Source of the DNA: Cephalotrichum gorgonifer
Taxonomy: Eukaryota > Ascomycota > Sordariomycetes > Microascales > Microascaceae
Assembly: GCA_900312665.1 (NCBI GenBank)
Contig: ONZQ02000001.1
Coordinates: 1,268,338 to 1,332,337 of the forward strand
Length of the DNA: 64,000 nt
Direction of reading: 5' to 3'
Below, piece after piece: positions 21,490 to 31,311 of the stretch; within the stretch, counting starts at the first letter, position 1; each line of letters opens with the position of its first letter. Under the pieces are notes generated by a model. It was not told the origin of the DNA. It did no database searches and saw only the letters and a list, made by a program, of their open reading frames with translations. The position numbers were made by a program, and so were the translations under genes.

Positions 21490-22012
21490 CTTGGTGGAGT
21501 TGCCGGGGTCTGGTGGTTTGGACGGGAGGGAGCAAAGGTGTCAAGCGGTCGGCGGAGAGAAAGAGTATGTAGCAGGAGTGAAAAGGGTATGGGGGAAGAA
21601 GAAAGGGTTCTTCGGGATTGGTCGCGCAAATGACAAAAGAGGATCGCTAAAGTTGGGGGAAGGTTGACGGATGGGTGATGGCGGGGCAGTTCGGCGGGCA
21701 CTTTAGGTACGTGGGGTTGAATTATTCATCGCCAGCTAGGCAAAGGAACGAAGGCGGACCGCGATTTGTGGGGCCGCCCGCATCCTCAGTGCTTACCATA
21801 CTTATATTACTCCGGGTACTCGAGTAAAGCTGTAGCCTTGGGGGCGACGAGTCGGTGGCCTAGAATGTTTACCAAAGGGGAGTATGTGTATTGCCGGAAT
21901 GCTAAGTGACTTCGTTTTGCGATTGGTGTTTTGCGATTATTATACAGTTATTCCCTCCACAAGCCTACAGATACAGTGAGGTCTCGCCCACTCTTCCACC
22001 AACCAGCCCATC
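21490..22012. promoter_or_regulatory. NEDD8 upstream and PHB2 downstream region
   Basis: This 523-bp gap lies between the NEDD8 start and the PHB2 stop, both on the minus strand. It should contain the NEDD8 promoter. No other gene is recognised. Confidence 0.4.
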
Positions 22013-23088
22013 TCAGTTCTTCGTGTCGACGTCACCCAAGACATTCAGGCCAAGGCCCTCGGAGTCAAGCATAAGCCTGTTCTTGCCACCAGACTCCTGG
22101 AGCTGCGAGGCAATGATCCGCGCATTCTCAATCTTCTTCAGCTCGACGTACGCCTTGCTCTTCTTGATAGCCTCTCCAATGAGCTCAGCAGAGCGAGCCT
22201 CACCCTGAGCCCTGACGACCATGGCCTGCTTCTCCTGCCTAGCCTTGTCAACGACGAAGGCGGCCCTCTGGGCTTCCTGTTGAGCAACCTGCTTGGCTTC
22301 GACAGCGGCGGTGAATTCGGGGGAGAAGGCGAGGTGCTATACCTCGATGTTAGCTAGCTGTGGGCGAAGGCTAGGGGGAGGGTGTCACGGAGATGTCTGG
22401 GGATAGGAGACGTACAGTAAGAGAGACATCATCGAGGACAATGTTGAAGCGGGCGGCTCGGCGGGCCAGGTTCTCGCGCACGAGCCTGGCGACCATCTCA
22501 CGCTGGGTGATCAGCTGGCTTGCGTTGAACTGCGCCACCACGCTCTTGAGCACCTCGTTGACGATAGACGGCAGCACCCTCTCGTCAAAGTCCTGCCCCA
22601 GCGTCCTGTAAATCTGCGGCAGCGCCTCGATCCGCGGCCGCGACAGCACACGGCAGGTGATGTTCACCATCTGCAGGTCCTTGGTTCCGGTGAGGGACGC
22701 AACATTTCTCGGCTTCGCGCGCACATCGTAGACGATCGGGGTCTCGAGCCAGGGGAGGATGAAGTGGGTGCCTGTATCGTGAAAAGTTAGGAATAGAGGC
22801 CCGTAGAACAAGCTATGTGACAAACTACTTGCCTTCGGCGTAGATCTCCGGGCTCACACCACTTATCCTGCGGTACTTGATCGCCCTGTGGCCACCGTCC
22901 ACGTTGAACAGGGCATTCTGGAACATGAAAAGACCGGCTCCGGCAGCGACGAGGCCTAGAACTCCAGCACCAATCTTCGCTGGCGGTCCGCCGGCGCCCC
23001 GGGGGACGCCACCGCCCATGCCACTTCGGCGAGCGGCCTGCTGGAAGCGTCGGAGGGCCTCCTCCATCGGATTGTTTCCGCCCGACAT
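22013..23088 (-). CDS. PHB2: Prohibitin-2
   Basis: Subunit of the ring-shaped prohibitin complex of the mitochondrial inner membrane. Three exons, 23088-22833, 22771-22416 and 22336-22013, sum to 936 nt and encode 311 aa. Intron 1 has a GC donor (GAAG|GCAAGT): only this junction gives the conserved EGTHFILPWLE, and the nearest GT donor (AA|GTAGTT) shifts the frame. Intron 2 is GT-AG with a GCTAAC branch. A hydrophobic anchor lies at about residues 39-58 (IGAGVLGLVAAGAGLFMFQN). The SPFH domain contains VDGGHRAIKYRRISGV, YRTLGQDFDERVLPSIVNEV and VLDDVSLTHLAFSPEF, followed by the coiled coil from EAKQVAQQEAQRAAF. It is divergent from PSO2. Confidence 0.95.
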
Positions 23089-23505
23089 ATCTTCGGTGAT
23101 TTAGACGGGTAAAGGGAAGGATAGGAAGGATTCGGTCGGGGTGAGCGTGGTCGGGTGGGCTTTACGAAGCTCTCTGGTGATTGCCGGAAGCTCTGGCAAT
23201 TTTACGAGGAGCTGGCTGATCGCAAACAATCCTGGTAGATTATGTCATCAAATTGACTTTGCTTTATCACGTGACTTCGCGACAAACGGCCATTCTCCAC
23301 ACCCCCACATCGCGGTCCCACTGTACCATCGTGAATCGCCATCGACTTCTAGCTTAATTCGGCGACGGTCATCAAGAACCTCTTGAGCCAACTACCAGTA
23401 TGCTTTCGACATGAACTGATTTACCTTCACATGTTTTATACATGCGCGTTTTTCTCTACTAGTTTACTCCCTGAACCACATCTTAGGCTCTGAGCTATAC
23501 TTGTC
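23089..23505. promoter_or_regulatory. Divergent promoter region between PHB2 and PSO2
   Basis: This 417-bp gap separates two start codons pointing apart. I see no TATA box or clear operator-like palindrome. Confidence 0.45.
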
Positions 23506-25953
23506 ATGGCGCCTCCAATATCTAAACGTCCGCCCAAAAAGCCGACTCCCCGGAAGGCGTCGTCCGCACTTTCGAGAAAGGACACGAAACCAAACGCAAG
23601 CATTCTGACCTTCTTCAAGAAGGTAGAAATTGAGAAGACGCTGTTCTGCGAGTCTAGTAACGGTGCAGCCTATTCCGGTGAAGTGGACGACGAGCCGGCC
23701 GAGATCCATGATGAATCCGACCCTGAACAAGTCACTGAGCTTGCCTCTCCTACCAAACCCTTCAAGAGGAGGAAACTGAGTCCCGGGCCTCTTGATGAGA
23801 TCGAAAACATTTCTAGAAGCAACAGTGTCGGTAGTGGCGACCAGAAAGTCACCTCCGGTGCCTCACTTCCCAGGAAAACAGTGGGAGGTTTTGTCGTTGA
23901 TTCCGACAGCGAGGATGACGAGGGCAGTGACACATCACTCGTGAAGGCGTTGCCAAACAAATCACCAGATTCAGGAGTTTCACTGGCACCTGAAAATGAA
24001 CCGGGCGAGAAGCGAAGCGACTGCGAGCTCGATGGTGATATCTCCGCTTTTCAAGAAGACATCGAAGAAGAGGAAAAGGAGATGGAGGAGATGGCGGATG
24101 TCTCGGACGATTTCGTCGGCGAGGAATATCGAGAGATGTTGTTTTCTCAAGAACAAGCCCGGCTTGATGCAGACGAGACAGAAGAACAGTTCGATGACTT
24201 TCCTCCACCAATACCGCCGGACGACTCCGTTGTCGAGTCGTGTCCGATATGTGGCGGTAGCTTGGCGGGTGCTGACCCAGACGAGACCACTCGCCATGTA
24301 AACTCCTGCCTAGATGGCAACCCGACACCTTTACCAGCTTCATCCAAATCAAAACCTCCAGAGGTAGCAGCCCCTAGTCCCTTCGCCTTAAAAGCTGCAA
24401 TACCGCGGCCAGGGCAGCGGGACCCACTATCGAACAACGGGGATGCCGCCCGCTCTTCGGCGTTCTCTAGGCTCATGTCCGGCAACGCCGAGAGCTCGGC
24501 ATGGTCGGCAGCGGCTGCTTCGGAGACCGCCGCGCGCGGGAAGCCAGCTTATAAGCGGACTTGTCCGTTTTACAAGATTATGCCTGGATTCTCCATTTGC
24601 GTCGACGCCTTTCGGTACGGCGCCGTCAAGGATTGCAAAGCTTATTTTCTTAGCCACTTCCACAGCGACCACTATATTGGGCTTTCGGGTAATTGGAGGC
24701 ACGGCCCCATCTACTGCAGCCGCGTCACCGGGGGCCTCGTCAAGCAGCAGCTGAAGGTTGACCCAAAATGGGTGGTCGAGCTTGAATTCGACTCCCGCTT
24801 CGACATACCCGGCACCGACGGAGCCTGGGTGACCATGATCCCGGCCAACCATTGTCCGGGCAGCTCGATGTTTCTCTTTGAAAAGAGGATGGGTCAGGGG
24901 CCGAATCCTCGACTACAGAGGATCTTACATTGTGGAGACTTCCGCGCATGCCCGGAGCATGTCGCCCACGAGGGCCTGAAGCCAGATGTTCTCGACAAGG
25001 CGTCCGGAAAGCTAAAGCACCAGAAGATAGATATTTGCTATCTCGACACTACGTACTTGAGCCCGCGATATTCCTTCCCGCCACAAATGGATGTTATCAC
25101 GGCATGTGCCGACCTCTGTGCCTCCTTGAACTCGGACTCCGACACCGCGGAGTCCACCTGGGACACGCTAGAAAAGGGGACGAGCAATACCTCCGTGAGC
25201 CGCTTCTTTGCTAAGGAAAATGGTGGCACGGCATCCGAATCCGGACCTCGCCAGGGCAGTCTCTTGGTCGTCTGCGGCACCTACTCAATCGGCAAGGAAC
25301 GAATCTGCGTCGCCATCGCCAAGGCCCTCAACACCAAGATCTTCGCGTCGCCGGCCAAGATTCGCATATTCAAGCTCCTCGACGACCCCGAGCTCGCTTC
25401 TTTGTTAACGTCCGACCCCTTAGAGGCCCAGGTCCACATGCAGTCGCTCATGGAGATCCGCGCCGAGACTCTCCAGGACTACCTCGATGGCTTCAAACCC
25501 CGCTTCAGCCGCATCGTCGGCTTCCGGCCTAGTGGGTGGAATTACCGTCCCACGGGCGCCTCGAAGCTCATCTCGGCGAACACGCAACCGTCCTCCGCCC
25601 CCACGACGCAGATCCTCCACGGCAAGGCATGGAGCACAAGGTTCAGGGTGGGGGACCTGCAGAAGCAGAGGGGGAGCACCAAGGAGGCCATGTGCTTCGG
25701 AGTGCCGTACTCGGAGCACAGCAGCTTCAGGGAGTTGGCGATGTTCCTGATGGCGCTGAGAATAGAGAGGGTGGTGCCGACGGTTAACGTTGCGAGTGAG
25801 GCTTCGAGGGCGAAGATGAAGGCGTGGATTGATAGATGGCTTAGCGATCGGGCTAGGGGAGGGGTTTTGAGGATACGGGTTGCGGGTGCCGACGGGGACG
25901 GTGAGCCAGTAGAGGAATGGGATGGGAAGGGGAAGAGGGATGTCTACTGGTAA
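23506..25953 (+). CDS. PSO2: DNA interstrand-crosslink repair nuclease Pso2/Snm1
   Basis: 5' exonuclease of the metallo-beta-lactamase/beta-CASP superfamily that processes DNA interstrand crosslinks in the nucleus. Single exon, 815 aa. The N-terminus is basic and then acidic, with a PIP-like segment ASILTFFKK (about residues 34-42). A UBZ4-type zinc finger SCPICGG ... HVNSC uses Cys246, Cys249, His264 and Cys268. The MBL domain begins at about residue 350 with the metal motif SHFHSDHY (His384, His386, Asp388, His389). IPANHCPGSSMFLFE and ILHCGDFRA follow, then DICYLDTTYL and the beta-CASP/DRMBL part SLLVVCGTYSIGKERICVAI. It ends with VPYSEHSSFREL and VVPTVNV. All metal ligands appear intact. 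Confidence 0.94.
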   Translation: MAPPISKRPPKKPTPRKASSALSRKDTKPNASILTFFKKVEIEKTLFCESSNGAAYSGEVDDEPAEIHDESDPEQVTELASPTKPFKRRKLSPGPLDEIENISRSNSVGSGDQKVTSGASLPRKTVGGFVVDSDSEDDEGSDTSLVKALPNKSPDSGVSLAPENEPGEKRSDCELDGDISAFQEDIEEEEKEMEEMADVSDDFVGEEYREMLFSQEQARLDADETEEQFDDFPPPIPPDDSVVESCPICGGSLAGADPDETTRHVNSCLDGNPTPLPASSKSKPPEVAAPSPFALKAAIPRPGQRDPLSNNGDAARSSAFSRLMSGNAESSAWSAAAASETAARGKPAYKRTCPFYKIMPGFSICVDAFRYGAVKDCKAYFLSHFHSDHYIGLSGNWRHGPIYCSRVTGGLVKQQLKVDPKWVVELEFDSRFDIPGTDGAWVTMIPANHCPGSSMFLFEKRMGQGPNPRLQRILHCGDFRACPEHVAHEGLKPDVLDKASGKLKHQKIDICYLDTTYLSPRYSFPPQMDVITACADLCASLNSDSDTAESTWDTLEKGTSNTSVSRFFAKENGGTASESGPRQGSLLVVCGTYSIGKERICVAIAKALNTKIFASPAKIRIFKLLDDPELASLLTSDPLEAQVHMQSLMEIRAETLQDYLDGFKPRFSRIVGFRPSGWNYRPTGASKLISANTQPSSAPTTQILHGKAWSTRFRVGDLQKQRGSTKEAMCFGVPYSEHSSFRELAMFLMALRIERVVPTVNVASEASRAKMKAWIDRWLSDRARGGVLRIRVAGADGDGEPVEEWDGKGKRDVYW

Positions 25954-26277
25954 TGACGTTTATAAACGAGGACGCAAGTCAATAGGAATACTGGAAATAG
26001 GATCTAGAGTTGGCCGGGAGCGACATCCTGGTATCGACTTTTGTTTATGTTCATGATCATAGGCGCTAAACCTGGGGCTTCTTTCGCGCTTAACGCGAGG
26101 CTATCACGGCGCGCGCCCCATCCTTTGGTAATGATTTATACCCTCTTTTTGCATCCTAGCAAATGGCATTTGTTGAGGCACACACCGCGCGTATGGCCAA
26201 CCAGCCTCCGGAAAAACGTCCGCTGGTGAGGAGTGTAATTCACGCCCTATATTCCTCCCTCTAACCTAGCTCATTCC
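25954..26277. other. Convergent 3' intergenic region
   Basis: This 324-bp stretch lies between the stops of PSO2 and LSM2. No gene is seen. Confidence 0.4.
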
Positions 26278-26903
26278 TCATTTCGCCTTTGCTTGTTGCG
26301 CGGCGGCCTCTGTCGGGGAAGTTAGAAACCTGGACATGCAAGCAAATGCCCGCAGGCTCTAAGATGAAGGGTGAAAGGGAAACGGGGGGGGTTGAGGTAG
26401 GGACATACCTCTCCTCGTGGCGTCTTCTAGTAGAGGGATGTCCACAGCAGCGGCGGGCAGGTGGACGTATCTAACCACCGACCCCCTGATAAACACATTC
26501 TTGACCGAGCTCTACTCCCGTTAGCTACCTTTCCCCTCCCCCTGCCAATCTCATACCGCATCCCACCAAGGAAGAGACCCAAATCTCCAGAACATCCCAT
26601 AAGAAAAGACAGAGGGAGTAAGACTCACCAGGTGAGGGTACGAAAGCTCGTTCACGACGGAGATGTCGTCGAGCTTGATGTTCAGGTACTGGTCCACGCT
26701 CTTCAAGGTGCCCCGCACCTGTATGTCGTTCTTCAGCTCAACCGTCACCTCCTGCTCTATCAGCGTCTTGAAGAAGCTTTTTTACTCTTGGTTAGCTGGT
26801 CCAGAACACACGACCACCCCCGTTCCCTCTTCTCTCTGAGTTGCCGTGGGGAGGGGCAGAGAACGTGAGGTGTGGGAGGGGGTATGTACCTGAAGAAGAG
26901 CAT
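26278..26903 (-). CDS. LSM2: U6 snRNA-associated Sm-like protein LSm2
   Basis: Component of the Lsm2-8 ring, which binds U6 snRNA in splicing, and of the Lsm1-7 ring, which acts in mRNA decay. Four exons, 26903-26890, 26776-26629, 26511-26409 and 26309-26278, total 297 nt and encode 98 aa. The first coding exon has 14 nt (MLFF plus part of Ser). The Sm1 motif is VELKNDIQVRGTLKSVDQYLN followed by IKLDDI, and the Sm2 motif is VKNVFIRGSVVRYVHLP. The C-terminal tail is LLEDATRREAAAQQAKAK, as in other LSm2 proteins. All introns are GT-AG. The intron before exon 4 is 99 nt and the first is 113 nt. It converges on PSO2. Confidence 0.94.
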
Positions 26904-27297
26904 CTTGGGCGCGCTGGGTCGTAAATCCCGGTGTTTGGAGGCCCCTGGAAATGAGATAAGGCAAAATCGCGAGCTGTATATCTATATTCGCGAATGTGGT
27001 TCGGGTTGTCTAGTCAAGGCGTCGTGATCTTAGTCAGTGAGATCAAGTTCAGGCGTAGCTGCACAATGAAGCTTCGAATCGAGCGCGAGCAGGCGCACGT
27101 GATAAACGCACAGTACGGTCCACTATACATACTGTATTAATATCAGCCTGGCGGTCTCGCACTTAGACAGTCTAAACACGATTCAAGAACATTAAAAAGG
27201 AGCGCGATATAATATAAAACAGCACGATGCAAGAAGCCAAGACTAAAATGGTTCTATAAAATACCCAGAGAAGCAACGTAGGCGAATCCCTTGGGCT
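26904..27297. other. Region between LSM2 start and UTP12 stop
   Basis: This 394-bp gap lies between two minus-strand genes. It contains the LSM2 promoter and, toward 27120-27290, the AT-rich 3' end of UTP12. No further gene is seen. Confidence 0.4.
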
Positions 27298-30235
27298 CTA
27301 CGCAACATGTATAAACGCCCTCTTCCGCACATTCTCCTCCCCGTCATCCCAGTTCTCGTCCACGTACTCCTTTACGCTGTTCTCCGCGACCTGCATGCCC
27401 ATGACCCGCAGCGCCGCGGCGTTGAAGCCCATCTCGTCCTTGTTCCTCTCCAGGGCGGCCCTTAGGTTGGTCCTGATGCCCTCCAGCATGCCCCTCATCG
27501 TCCGGTTCGCGACGATCTGCCTGTGGTGCGTCTTGAGCATGAAGAAGAGGATGCGGCATGTGAGCGGCATGTTCATCGAGCGCAGGGCGAAGATGTTGAG
27601 GAAGGTGAAGAGCGACGGGACGGTGGCGAAGGGCAGCACCAGGAGCGCGTCGGCGAGGGCCGACGCCTTGATCTTCTGGAGCACGCTCATCACATGGGCC
27701 TCAGCGCTGATGTCGCCCAGCGCCATGTAGACCACGTTCCGCTGCGGCGCCGGCGCGTTGGGGTTCGCCTTCTTCTCCTCCTCCCACTCCTTTATGAGGT
27801 TCAGGTCCTGCATACCCATCTCCAGCGCCTCGGCGATGCGCTCGCCCGCCATCAGCGTCTCGACGGTCTGCTTCGTGGCCGCCGCGGCCTCGGCCTCCTG
27901 GTCCTGGTCGTCTGCGTCCTTCTCGAGTGAGTTCATGAGCGTGCTCTCGTACAGCTCCTCGATCTCCTTCTCCCTCTCCTCCTCGAGGAAGATCTGCTCG
28001 TCCGTCTCGTCCCAGACGATGATGCCCTTGTCGTGGCCCGCGCTGACCACAAATCGCCCACCGTGGGCCACCGCTAGAGCCCAGACCTCGCCGTGGTGGC
28101 CGTCGAGCCGCTGGATCTGCTCGAACTTGTCCCCGTCCCAGTACTTGATCGTCCGGTCCTTGCTGCTGCTGAAGAAGTGGTGCCCGTTGCCGTCCGAGTT
28201 GTGCGGGACGAAGGCGACTTGTAGGATACTGTCCTGGTGCCCGAACAGTGCCTTGTGGCAATCGCCAAAGTCCAGACCCCATATCCTGATGTTCTTGTCC
28301 GCCGAGCTCGTTACGATTAGCTTGCTGTCGTACGAGATGTCCATACTCAGGACTGGTAGCTTGTGGCCGTAGAGATTCAGGTATAGCTTGAGCGAGTCGA
28401 CGAAGAAGACCTTGACGGTGTTGTCGAGAAGGGCGGCGGCGATCACGCGGCCATCGGGGGAGAAGCGGAGGCTGAGAACGTCGTCGGACAGTTTTAGGAT
28501 CTTGGCTTGGGTCAGCTTCAGGCGCGGTGTCGTCCGCGTCGTGCCAAGAACCTGCTCTTGCACGATCTGGAAGTTCCAGAACTTGACCGCCTTGTCGGCA
28601 CCTCCTGACGCCATCGATCGGCCGTCGGGATGAACCTGAAGCGACCAAATAGCACCGTCATGGGCCTCCACGGTATCTAAGAGGCTAGACGACGCGACAT
28701 CAAACAGCTGTAGCTCTCCCGCCTTTGTACCGACGACCACCACCTGGTCACCGGGGAGGAATGAGCAGCAGAGAGCATAGCCGCACTCGAACGTCCGAAT
28801 ACACGCCTGTGTCCGGACGTTCCATATCTTTAAGCTTCCGTTCGCCGCCGACGCGAGCATCCTATCGCCCGAACTTAGGGAGAGAGATCGGATGTCAGCC
28901 CTGTGGCCGGGAAGTTCCACCGCTAATGACCTCGTGTAGTCGGGTGCCTCGTCCTGCTTAGACTTTGACGACTTGTCCTTCTGGGGGACATTGTAGAGCT
29001 CGACCTGGTTGTTTGTCGTGCCAACAGCGATCTGGAGGTCCTTGACACCGGTGTTCACCGCCCAGTCCACCGACCGAACCTTGCCGCTCGTCCGGACGGT
29101 GACGTGGTGGACAAAGACATCGGTGACATTGGCAGTCGATACGTCATCAGCCTGCTCATCCTCCTCGGGCTCCTCGGCCGCCTTCTTGTCGCCCAGCTTC
29201 TCCCGCCTCCTCCTCCTCTTCCGCGCGAGCGCCTTCTTAATTTCCGCCTCAGATCGTATCCTCCAGATTTCTACCGCCTTCTCGGGACCGTGGACCGCAA
29301 AGTAATCGCGGCGCGGGTGGAAGACCACCTCGGTAGCTCGGTCGTGCGTCTTTCGGACTAGAATGCCCCGGTCCTGGAGGAACTTCGTAGATGGTGACAT
29401 CTCAACCTTCTGAGCGGATGCAGCGAGGGCCGCCGTGTCTAGCGACCACACCTTGAGCTCACCACCGTTGCCGGCGGTAATGCAGCCGCTGTAGTCCGGC
29501 GACAGGCCTAGAGCCCAGCACTCTCCGTTCGACTGCGCGATGTGGGTCTCGATGCAGTGCCTCGATGAGAGGTCCCACAACTTGATCAGGGAGTCCTTCC
29601 CCGTGGTGAGGAGAAAGCCGTCAGCCTCTGTATCCGTGTCGACGACCATCGTATCGGAGTTTTCCTCCTCGCCCACGACGACAGCATCGGGCTCCACGAA
29701 GCGCAGGCCGGTAACTTGGTCCTTGTGTCCCCGCAACTTGTACTGGCCGACCTCGGCAATGAGATCCCAGATGATGATGTCGGTATCCTTGGATCCGCTG
29801 GCGAGACGCGCGCCGGATTTGTCGAAAGCCACCACGGTGACGGCCGAGCGGTGGCCATTGAAGTTGAGGATTGTCGTGCCGATCTTGCTGTCCCATAGGC
29901 GAATGCTTCCATCCTCGTACCCGACGGCGTAGATATCCGGGTCCGCCTTGCTCCTCGCAATGGTGGTAACGGGCGACAGGCACTTCTCGTCCCGCCACCG
30001 GCTAAGGAGCTCGCCCTTCTTAACGTCCCAACATAGTACCTCCTCGTTCGCCGCGACGAGGACTTGCCCCGCTCCGGTCCCGGCTCGTTGGTTCGGCGTC
30101 CAGACGAGGTTCGAGGTATTCGACGCGACGATACCAAAGGACTTGGAATGTTCGTATTTGCTGGAGGAAAATGTCAGCTGTGCGGGTTGGAAGGTTTGAA
30201 ATTAACGGGGCTGCTTACAGGTAGGATTTGACCAT
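27298..30235 (-). CDS. UTP12: U3 snoRNP/SSU processome subunit Utp12 (Dip2, WDR3)
   Basis: WD40-repeat subunit of the UTP-B complex, needed for 18S rRNA maturation in the nucleolus. Two exons, 30235-30219 (17 nt) and 30160-27298, give 2880 nt and 959 aa. The tiny first exon encodes the conserved MVKSYL start, which continues as KYEHSKSFG. The GTAAGC donor and CCTCCAG acceptor define a 58-nt intron. Two tandem beta-propellers are visible as repeated GH...WD units (for example LRGHKDQVTGLRF, SGGADKAVKFWNF, SSADKNIRIWGL, SSSKDRTIKYWDG). A basic insertion RKRRRRREK interrupts the first. The C-terminal Utp12 domain runs from about residue 790 to 930. The length matches fungal orthologues. Confidence 0.95.
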
Positions 30236-31311
30236 TGTCGCTCAGGTGAAGGGATCCAGAGCAGATCGTCTTTTGAGGGGCTCGTCTTCGAACAGCGGAG
30301 GCCAGGAGTTGCGCCGCTTATATTACGGCGGAGAGCAACACAGACGATGTCCAGCAATTTTTTTTCTGGCAGTTCCTTATCGTTATCGGCAGATCTGCGA
30401 GTGCCTATCCTCTTGTCCGCACATGGCGGGGTTCATCAAGACCCTCCTCATTAATGCGGAAGGCGGTAAGCCTAGGGGTGGGTCCCTGGGGGGATGGTCA
30501 TGGTGTCTTATGTAATGGTCGGTCCCACCAGCCAGTTCAATTGCAACGTTATGGTTCCCAGTCCACTCCACAACGGCCAGGTCGCTACATAATACTTGTA
30601 TGCTCCAGATTTGGCAAAGCCAAAAGTTCTGCAACCTCCAAGGCACTCCACTGCCTCTAGGGTAAGAGGATCCGTCCTCTATAACTAGCCTTGGCCTTTC
30701 GGGTCATCTCATCTGATCTCATACCACATACCATCAGGTCAATCCCGATCAGGCAACAATGAGGCCCCTCATAATACCAGGAAGACAATATCAGGTGCCA
30801 CACTTGGGCGACGGCAGTGTTAATATTGAGTGAGTAGGTGGATGGGATGGTCCGTCCCGGCGGCATTTTATCCCGAGGGCAGATGGCTGAGCACAAGTGC
30901 TTTACATCCTTGCTCGGCACCCCTGCATTTGTCCTTGTGTAAGCCTGTTATTACCCCTGCCGGGCCTCAATTCCCTGTGTTGATGCGCCTAATTTGCTGC
31001 GAGGTGCATGCAACTCGTCCTTCTTTTTGTTGCATCGGCGTTTACTATCACCACTTGACTTCATACTATATACTCTGAAGAATCCCTAATTCTTTGCCAT
31101 CCTCAGCCCGTTTTCTTCGCTTCTTTCTTCTCCCGGCCCTCTATGTTATGCTCTAGCTAGCTGCAAGTGTGATATGAAAGACAACTGTTGTTTTGCTCGC
31201 CCACTCAATCTGGAAGACGATACAAGGAAGACAAACCGGGCGAGGTAGCGCTATTGGCATGCCTTAACTTTCCTTCCCTCAAGGCGCGTAATTGTTGGAG
31301 CTCGGTACAAA
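30236..31311. promoter_or_regulatory. Divergent intergenic region between UTP12 and CorA-like gene
   Basis: This 1.08-kb gap separates divergent start codons. The part from about 31080 to 31311 is pyrimidine-rich and should be the CorA-like leader. Open frames within it show no family resemblance. Confidence 0.4.
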
